The notes under the pieces are model-generated. The model ran no database searches, was not told where the DNA came from, and saw nothing but the letters and a program-made list of their open reading frames with translations. DNA of 32,725 bases. Source: Candidatus Dependentiae bacterium. GTDB lineage: Bacteria > Babelota > Babeliae > Babelales > Vermiphilaceae. Location of the stretch: positions 1-32,725 of the forward strand of contig JAPLIR010000022.1 of NCBI GenBank assembly GCA_026389015.1, in the 5' to 3' direction. A program made the position numbers and the translations under genes. Shown here piece by piece: positions 28,608-32,725 of the stretch. The stretch's first letter is position 1. The number at the start of each line of letters is the position of its first letter.

Positions 28608-28849
28608 GGTTTAGCAAGCTTTTTAAATACAGAAGCGTACTTTTTCATGATTTTTTTTGCTACTTCGTCGATTTTTTCATCTTTTGATTTTGTTTTTTTT
28701 TCAGGTTTTTCGATAGGTTTTATTATGAGAGTGCCGTTTTTAATGGAAAGTTCTAATTCGGTTTTTTGATTAATTTTTAATTTTTTTAACAGTGATTGAT
28801 CTATAATCAATGCTAAATTGTCGCCATGTTTAGTAAGTGTTTTTGTCAT
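28604..28849 (-). CDS. AbrB/MazE-type antitoxin of the Doc pair
   Basis: An 81-residue protein. The first 50 residues form an AbrB/MazE-like DNA-binding hairpin (GDNLALIIDQSLLKKLKI, ELSIKNGTLIIKP). The second half is a Lys/Glu-rich helix (from about residue 50) that would wrap the toxin. Classical Doc is paired with Phd, a different fold, so this is the AbrB-type variant of the pair. It overlaps doc by ATGA. GAAGGAAC precedes the ATG. Autoregulation is expected from the family; an ATGC/GCAT inverted pair upstream near 28876-28890 is a weak operator candidate. Confidence 0.85.
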   Translation of the reverse strand: MTKTLTKHGDNLALIIDQSLLKKLKINQKTELELSIKNGTLIIKPIEKPEKKTKSKDEKIDEVAKKIMKKYASVFKKLAKP

Positions 28850-28922
28850 GATAGATGTTCCTTCTATTAATTATCATGCGTACTAGCATACAGCAATTTT
28901 TAACGTAAAATAATATAGTCAA

Positions 28923-30440
28923 TTACATTGATCCGCCGAACTTAATCCATCCACCCCAGGTGCTGAGTGCACCATTCTTTTGTGGAAATTCTACAAACCA
29001 TCCGGCAGCAAGAAGCGCATCGTAATTGCAGCCAAAGCCTTGCAGGGTGAATGATCCATAAGCTTTGTGGTTCAATACGCTGAAACCTGATGCAGAATAA
29101 AAATCAAAATCGCACAATGTCACTGGTGTAAACACAGCATCATCAGGTGCTTGTCGAGCAATAGTACTGAGGTTGGCAGTTTTATTGATAGCAGATCCTG
29201 CAATACCAAAATCAGCTTCAAATGATTCTGCATTATCAAAAATGAGTTCTTCTTGTCCATGCCCCCAAATGCCGTAACCTATCTCTGCTTCAAGCCATTG
29301 GTTAACCGAAAGTCGGAATCCTGCTGCAAAATCTATCATGTTAAATGGTTTGACGCGCACTTTGCGTGTCATAACGTTAACACCAGGCACATTTTGTTCA
29401 TTTGGGCATCGTGTATTAAATTGTACAAATCTACTGAGCAGTTTTTCTTCGCGTTTGGTTGGTGTGCAACAATCGTCTCCTTGTTCTCGGCCTATAAGTC
29501 CCATGGTTCTGCATTGGTCATCGCGCACCAAAAACACATCATCAAGATGGGTGAAAAAGCAGAATGCAAAACGTTCGATATCTCTGTTGAGTAAAATATT
29601 AAAACCAACACCAGCGTTAATACCAACATGGCCATTATACCCCGTGACAGCATCAAATAAATACTCAGCGTTTTGTTTTCTACCCGTCGGAAATATAATG
29701 CTTGAGTAATAATAAATTTGATGACCATTAACTTCCGAGCGATATGTTTTGCCCATGCGCAAGATTATTGCAGCTAATTCAAAGCGTGAGCGGCAGTTTA
29801 CGATTTTGCCAAATTTCCAAGCAGGTTGTTTAAAAGCTTCAACAATATCGTGTGGTGCATCGGGATTAGTGCTCGTTCCAAGCTGGACATCGTATTGGCA
29901 GAGGTTCATACGGTTTCTGACAAACACGAGTGGAAGTTGTATATCAATCCATGAATCTTGAAAGAATGAAATGTCGGTAAAATTTTTAAGGTCTTGATTA
30001 TACTCGGGCATAATTGCCCATTGCAATTGAGAAGGGCTTACGGTGAATCTGCCACTGAAATTAGAAGGTAGTCCTAACCATTCTGCACGAATGTCGCGGC
30101 ACTCAGCGCCGGTGTCTATTGCATCACCAGCAACAAGAAGTTGCGTTTTGAAATCAGTCAAAAAATATTCTGTTACGCGATGGTCGCCACGTGAATGTTG
30201 ATAGGCGCCAGTGATTTGTATGCTGCTGAGACTTTTGCCATTCTTGTTATTATAAAAGTTATGCCAACCAGCTTGCTCGGTGACGACATTGGCAAATATG
30301 GGACGATTTGCCATAAACGATCGTCCGGTTACTTTTTGAAACGATCTTGGTATGAGTTCTTCTTGGAACGATTCATAGCGGGCAGATAATGTGCCTGCAA
30401 CGATCAACAGAGGTATAATCAGTAATAAAAATTTTTTCAT
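28923..30440 (-). CDS. Large outer-membrane beta-barrel protein
   Basis: A 505-residue exported protein without a family I can name. Signal peptide 1-20 (MKKFLLLIIPLLIVAGTLSA). The body shows repeated amphipathic strands and aromatic belts: SIQITGAYQHSRGD, WIDIQLPLVFVRNRM, GHVGINAGVGFNILLNRD, IDFAAGFRLSVNQWLEAEIGYGIWG, split here by loops with Cys pairs (DDCC). The end is LSTWGGWIKFGGSM, not the usual terminal Phe, although the last strand is amphipathic. The pattern fits a porin- or transporter-like barrel of 14-18 strands (estimate). AAGGA lies about 10 bases before the ATG. Single-gene unit. Confidence 0.72.
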   Translation of the reverse strand: MKKFLLLIIPLLIVAGTLSARYESFQEELIPRSFQKVTGRSFMANRPIFANVVTEQAGWHNFYNNKNGKSLSSIQITGAYQHSRGDHRVTEYFLTDFKTQLLVAGDAIDTGAECRDIRAEWLGLPSNFSGRFTVSPSQLQWAIMPEYNQDLKNFTDISFFQDSWIDIQLPLVFVRNRMNLCQYDVQLGTSTNPDAPHDIVEAFKQPAWKFGKIVNCRSRFELAAIILRMGKTYRSEVNGHQIYYYSSIIFPTGRKQNAEYLFDAVTGYNGHVGINAGVGFNILLNRDIERFAFCFFTHLDDVFLVRDDQCRTMGLIGREQGDDCCTPTKREEKLLSRFVQFNTRCPNEQNVPGVNVMTRKVRVKPFNMIDFAAGFRLSVNQWLEAEIGYGIWGHGQEELIFDNAESFEADFGIAGSAINKTANLSTIARQAPDDAVFTPVTLCDFDFYSASGFSVLNHKAYGSFTLQGFGCNYDALLAAGWFVEFPQKNGALSTWGGWIKFGGSM

Positions 30441-30580
30441 GCGCTACATCCTTAATTTACATCTCTTAATTTGCTCTTTAGCTTAGGATAGCTTTTCCAT
30501 AAACTCAAGCGATTTTCTTTTTCAAAATGGAAGTGTAAAGACATTTGACCTTGTATCTTGAAAAATAAATTCACTACAAA

Positions 30581-30636
30581 GTTTCGTAATCATTTCGCAA
30601 TGGTTTCGTAATCATTTCGCAATGGTTTCATAATCC
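30581..30636. repeat. 22-bp tandem repeat, 2.5 copies
   Basis: GTTTCGTAATCATTTCGCAA plus TG occurs at 30581-30602 and 30603-30624 exactly, then a partial third copy (GTTTCATAATCC) to 30636. It lies directly after the stop of the AlbA_2-domain gene. It could be a protein-binding array or a slippage product. Confidence 0.8.
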
Positions 30637-32042
30637 TAGTCACTATCAGACAGCGCCCAAATAGTAGATTTGGTTTTACCTATAGACTTGATTAAGCCCA
30701 TCTTCTTAAGCTTTGCAAGTTCCAGCTGTGTTGTCCTATCTGTTAAGGCTATACTCATTCTTTTCATGATCTGAGGCATTTTAAGCGGCCCTTGCTGTAA
30801 AGCTTCGATGATCTCTTTTTGTCGATCAGTCAGTTTATCAAGATCAGTGCTTTGTTTATAAATAATAGTAGGCATTGGTTCTTTGAGGGGCAATGTTACC
30901 GAAAAACTACCGCCAATTTCTTCATAAATGGGCAATGGGTTGCCAGCGTTTTTTGAATCTTCGATCATATCAAGCGTTCCTCTTCCCCATCTTTCAATCT
31001 TACCGCACGCAAAAAGCACACTTGAAATAAGAGGGTTACGTTGAATTGATGGGTGCTCCTTGGAAAGCTTACTTAACTCTACACCCCTGGGCAAAGCACC
31101 AACATTAGTAATATTCACACGATCATCATATACCGCAACGGATATGTTTCCTCCTGCATTGCTGTTGTCTCGATGTGCTAACGCATTGATGAGAGCCTCG
31201 CGCAAAACAGAATAAGGAATTGCGGGGGTTTCAACACGCGACGATTTGCCTGGTTCTATTCGAGCCGCAACAGGCAGACAAAAGACCAAAAAGTCCATTG
31301 CTTTGTCATACAAATCAAAAATATTTGCTCGGTACTTCTTGTTATTCAGGAACTCGCTTTTGGTTGTTCCTTTGAATCTGGCCAACTGAATGGATGATTG
31401 CATAAATTGCTTGTCTTCATCTTTGCAAAATAATATGACCGCGGCATTGGTAAGCTTATCTCCTACCATTAAATTTAATTTTTTGAGTATATTTGGAGTA
31501 GTTGCTGATAAAGCTGCTTCAGGCAGCCTTTGCTCAAACACAGCCATGCGAACAACCTCTTTGATTCTGCCATGGTCCAGATCTTTAATTGTGCATGTGT
31601 TATGAGCTAATCTCTCCCATAATCCCGGATTGTTTCTATTGTATAAGTAGTTTTGCTCGTCCCTGGGCATATACATTGTAGTTGATTGATTACGCATATA
31701 TGGACGGCCATCATATGTATACGGTGCCCTATCATCGGGATTTACAAGCAATACAATCACGTGACGATCATCGACTACACATACATATTTGACATCAATT
31801 TTTGCATGAGGCTCTATCTTATTTATTTCAGTAGCTACAGTTTTGCGTGTTGAATCGGCAACATCTTGACCTATAATTTTGCCGTCGTCTTTAACACCAA
31901 TAAGAACCGTACCGCCTTTATCGCTATTCAAAAAGGCACATACTGTTTTCATGCCTTCTTTTATTCCCGCTATTGAAGACTTAAATTCTAATGTTTCAGA
32001 TTCACCGCGCTTTACAAGCGCTTTTAACTGCGCGATTTTCAT
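30636..32042 (-). CDS. AlbA_2/Schlafen-type ATP-binding regulator with C-terminal winged helix
   Basis: A 468-residue protein. N-terminal AlbA_2 (Schlafen-like, divergent AAA_4) domain: ESETLEFKSS, AFLNSDKGGTVLIGVKDDG, and NPDDRAPYTYDGRPYMRNQS. A middle segment is followed by a GHKL-like C-terminal ATPase piece: REALINALAHRDNSNAG, VYDDRVNITNVG and ERWGRGTLDMI. The last 75 residues are a winged-helix (LTDRQKEIIEALQQGPLKMP). Such proteins are usually transcription regulators and are common near mobile or defence genes (family knowledge). I start at 32042 (AGGG 6 bases before); the in-frame ATG at 32093 has no ribosome site. No partner gene is evident. Confidence 0.88.
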   Translation of the reverse strand: MKIAQLKALVKRGESETLEFKSSIAGIKEGMKTVCAFLNSDKGGTVLIGVKDDGKIIGQDVADSTRKTVATEINKIEPHAKIDVKYVCVVDDRHVIVLLVNPDDRAPYTYDGRPYMRNQSTTMYMPRDEQNYLYNRNNPGLWERLAHNTCTIKDLDHGRIKEVVRMAVFEQRLPEAALSATTPNILKKLNLMVGDKLTNAAVILFCKDEDKQFMQSSIQLARFKGTTKSEFLNNKKYRANIFDLYDKAMDFLVFCLPVAARIEPGKSSRVETPAIPYSVLREALINALAHRDNSNAGGNISVAVYDDRVNITNVGALPRGVELSKLSKEHPSIQRNPLISSVLFACGKIERWGRGTLDMIEDSKNAGNPLPIYEEIGGSFSVTLPLKEPMPTIIYKQSTDLDKLTDRQKEIIEALQQGPLKMPQIMKRMSIALTDRTTQLELAKLKKMGLIKSIGKTKSTIWALSDSD

Positions 32043-32184
32043 AAAAAACCCTAACCATATTGTTTTTTGCTCTATTATTACTTGATCAACCATAGCTGAT
32101 CATAATCAGAATGCAAACAAATAGTTGAGTGATTTTTTTCTAAAGGTTCCACAGCTGTGGCACTCATTGACGATCTGCCTTTGC

Positions 32185-32218
32185 TCACCAAGAGACCCGA
32201 TTACGAGCCTCTTGGTGA
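32185..32218. other. Perfect hairpin after the collagen gene at the right edge
   Basis: TCACCAAGAG (32185-32194) pairs with CTCTTGGTGA (32209-32218) across 14 bases. It follows the minus-strand collagen stop by about 20 bases but has no U-tract, so it is a poor intrinsic terminator. Confidence 0.55.
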
Positions 32219-32236
32219 TGATTTTATTTCAAAAAC

Positions 32237-32725
32237 TTACGACAGCCTTTTGACCATGATTGATGCAACGGCAATATTGGTGCCTCCAGTTGCTAAAGGT
32301 GTTTGGCCACCGGTGAAAGTAAGAGTGCTGCCTGCAGTTGCGGAAAATATAACCCTGGCTGGCAGAGAACCATATAAAGTATACGTAGATGTTATGCTAT
32401 CATGATACGTTATTTGCATAAAAGAGTAAGCAATTGCGGTGCCATTAAGATAGAGCGTATATGTTTCGTTTGGCCAAGTTGCTACATTAGCCGTCCATGA
32501 TGGCGTCATGGTAAAATATGCTATATAAACACCGGTTTCGTTAATAGTGATTGTGCCGCTCGATAGTGAAAATCCGGAAGTAATAATGGGGTTTTGATTG
32601 AAAAGCGTTCCATTGTCGCTGTAAGCATAAATGAACTGAGATAACCCACTGATACCGGTAGCACCTGTTGCACCAGTTATGACAACACCTGTTGCACCCG
32701 TGCTGCCGGTAGCGCCTGTAGCGCC
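32237..32725 (-). CDS. Fifth collagen-like protein, C-terminal end only
   Basis: The minus-strand frame is open from the window edge to the stop at 32237, giving the last 162 residues. It begins with G-A-T triplets containing a five-residue interruption (GVVIT), then GISGLSQFIYAYSDNG marks the head. The head continues to the end (ASIMVKRLS) with the shared features: a YAYSDNG-like opening, ITINETGVYIAYF strand, LYGSLPARVIFSATAGSTL and a last hydrophobic strand. It lacks the NQQNTG motif of proteins A-C, so it is a more distant family member. The collagen part and N-terminus lie outside the window. A shorter internal start at 32509 would be an artefact. Confidence 0.88.
   Translation of the reverse strand, partial: GATGATGSTGATGVVITGATGATGISGLSQFIYAYSDNGTLFNQNPIITSGFSLSSGTITINETGVYIAYFTMTPSWTANVATWPNETYTLYLNGTAIAYSFMQITYHDSITSTYTLYGSLPARVIFSATAGSTLTFTGGQTPLATGGTNIAVASIMVKRLS

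Overview
The window looks like a low-to-mid GC, host-associated Gram-negative bacterium, most probably a member of Dependentiae (TM6) or a similar intracellular candidate lineage. That placement is inference from gene content; there is no rRNA here to confirm it. The signs are many N-terminal signal peptides on proteins without known homologues, beta-barrel outer-membrane proteins ending in Phe, several collagen-like G-X-T proteins, dense gene packing with intrinsic terminators, and few metabolic genes. Recognisable core genes are groES-groEL, rpe, tag, arfB, an alcohol dehydrogenase and a class I methyltransferase.

Layout. 1-5.7 kb: housekeeping and small genes (partial alcohol dehydrogenase, methyltransferase, a small twin-CX3C secreted protein, Tag, a 25-cysteine copper-storage-like protein, a short collagen-like protein, ArfB, and a D-amino-acid-oxidase-like flavoprotein whose motifs are in circularly permuted order). 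5.8-8.4 kb: two AbrB/MazE-like proteins behind a three-half-site operator, then a frameshifted and an intact copy of an outer-membrane barrel gene. 8.4-14.7 kb: a five-gene minus-strand operon plus one divergent gene, encoding five glycosyltransferases and one FkbM methyltransferase, all six with signal peptides. 14.8-18.9 kb: three tandem collagen-like surface proteins with a shared N-domain and a BclA/C1q-like C-domain. A fifth collagen gene runs off the right end and a smaller one lies at 3.3-4.0 kb. 18.9-19.7 kb: a gene-free stretch with dispersed repeats, an inverted-repeat element and tandem promoters. 19.7-23.7 kb: four secreted or membrane proteins sharing a membrane-segment motif, interrupted by rpe. 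24.3-26.3 kb: groESL. 26.4-27.9 kb: four tiny exported proteins with near-identical signal peptides and unrelated mature parts. 28.2-28.8 kb: an AbrB antitoxin/Doc toxin pair. 28.9-32.0 kb: a large outer-membrane protein and an AlbA_2/Schlafen-type ATP-binding regulator.

The most interesting idea is that 8.4-18.9 kb is one functional unit. Threonine-rich collagens are exported to the surface, and sugar-transfer and methylation enzymes carrying export signals sit directly beside them. Because nucleotide sugars and SAM are not found in a periplasm, such enzymes would need donors from the host cytosol, or would act on host targets. This is a hypothesis from gene context and is not demonstrated by the sequence.
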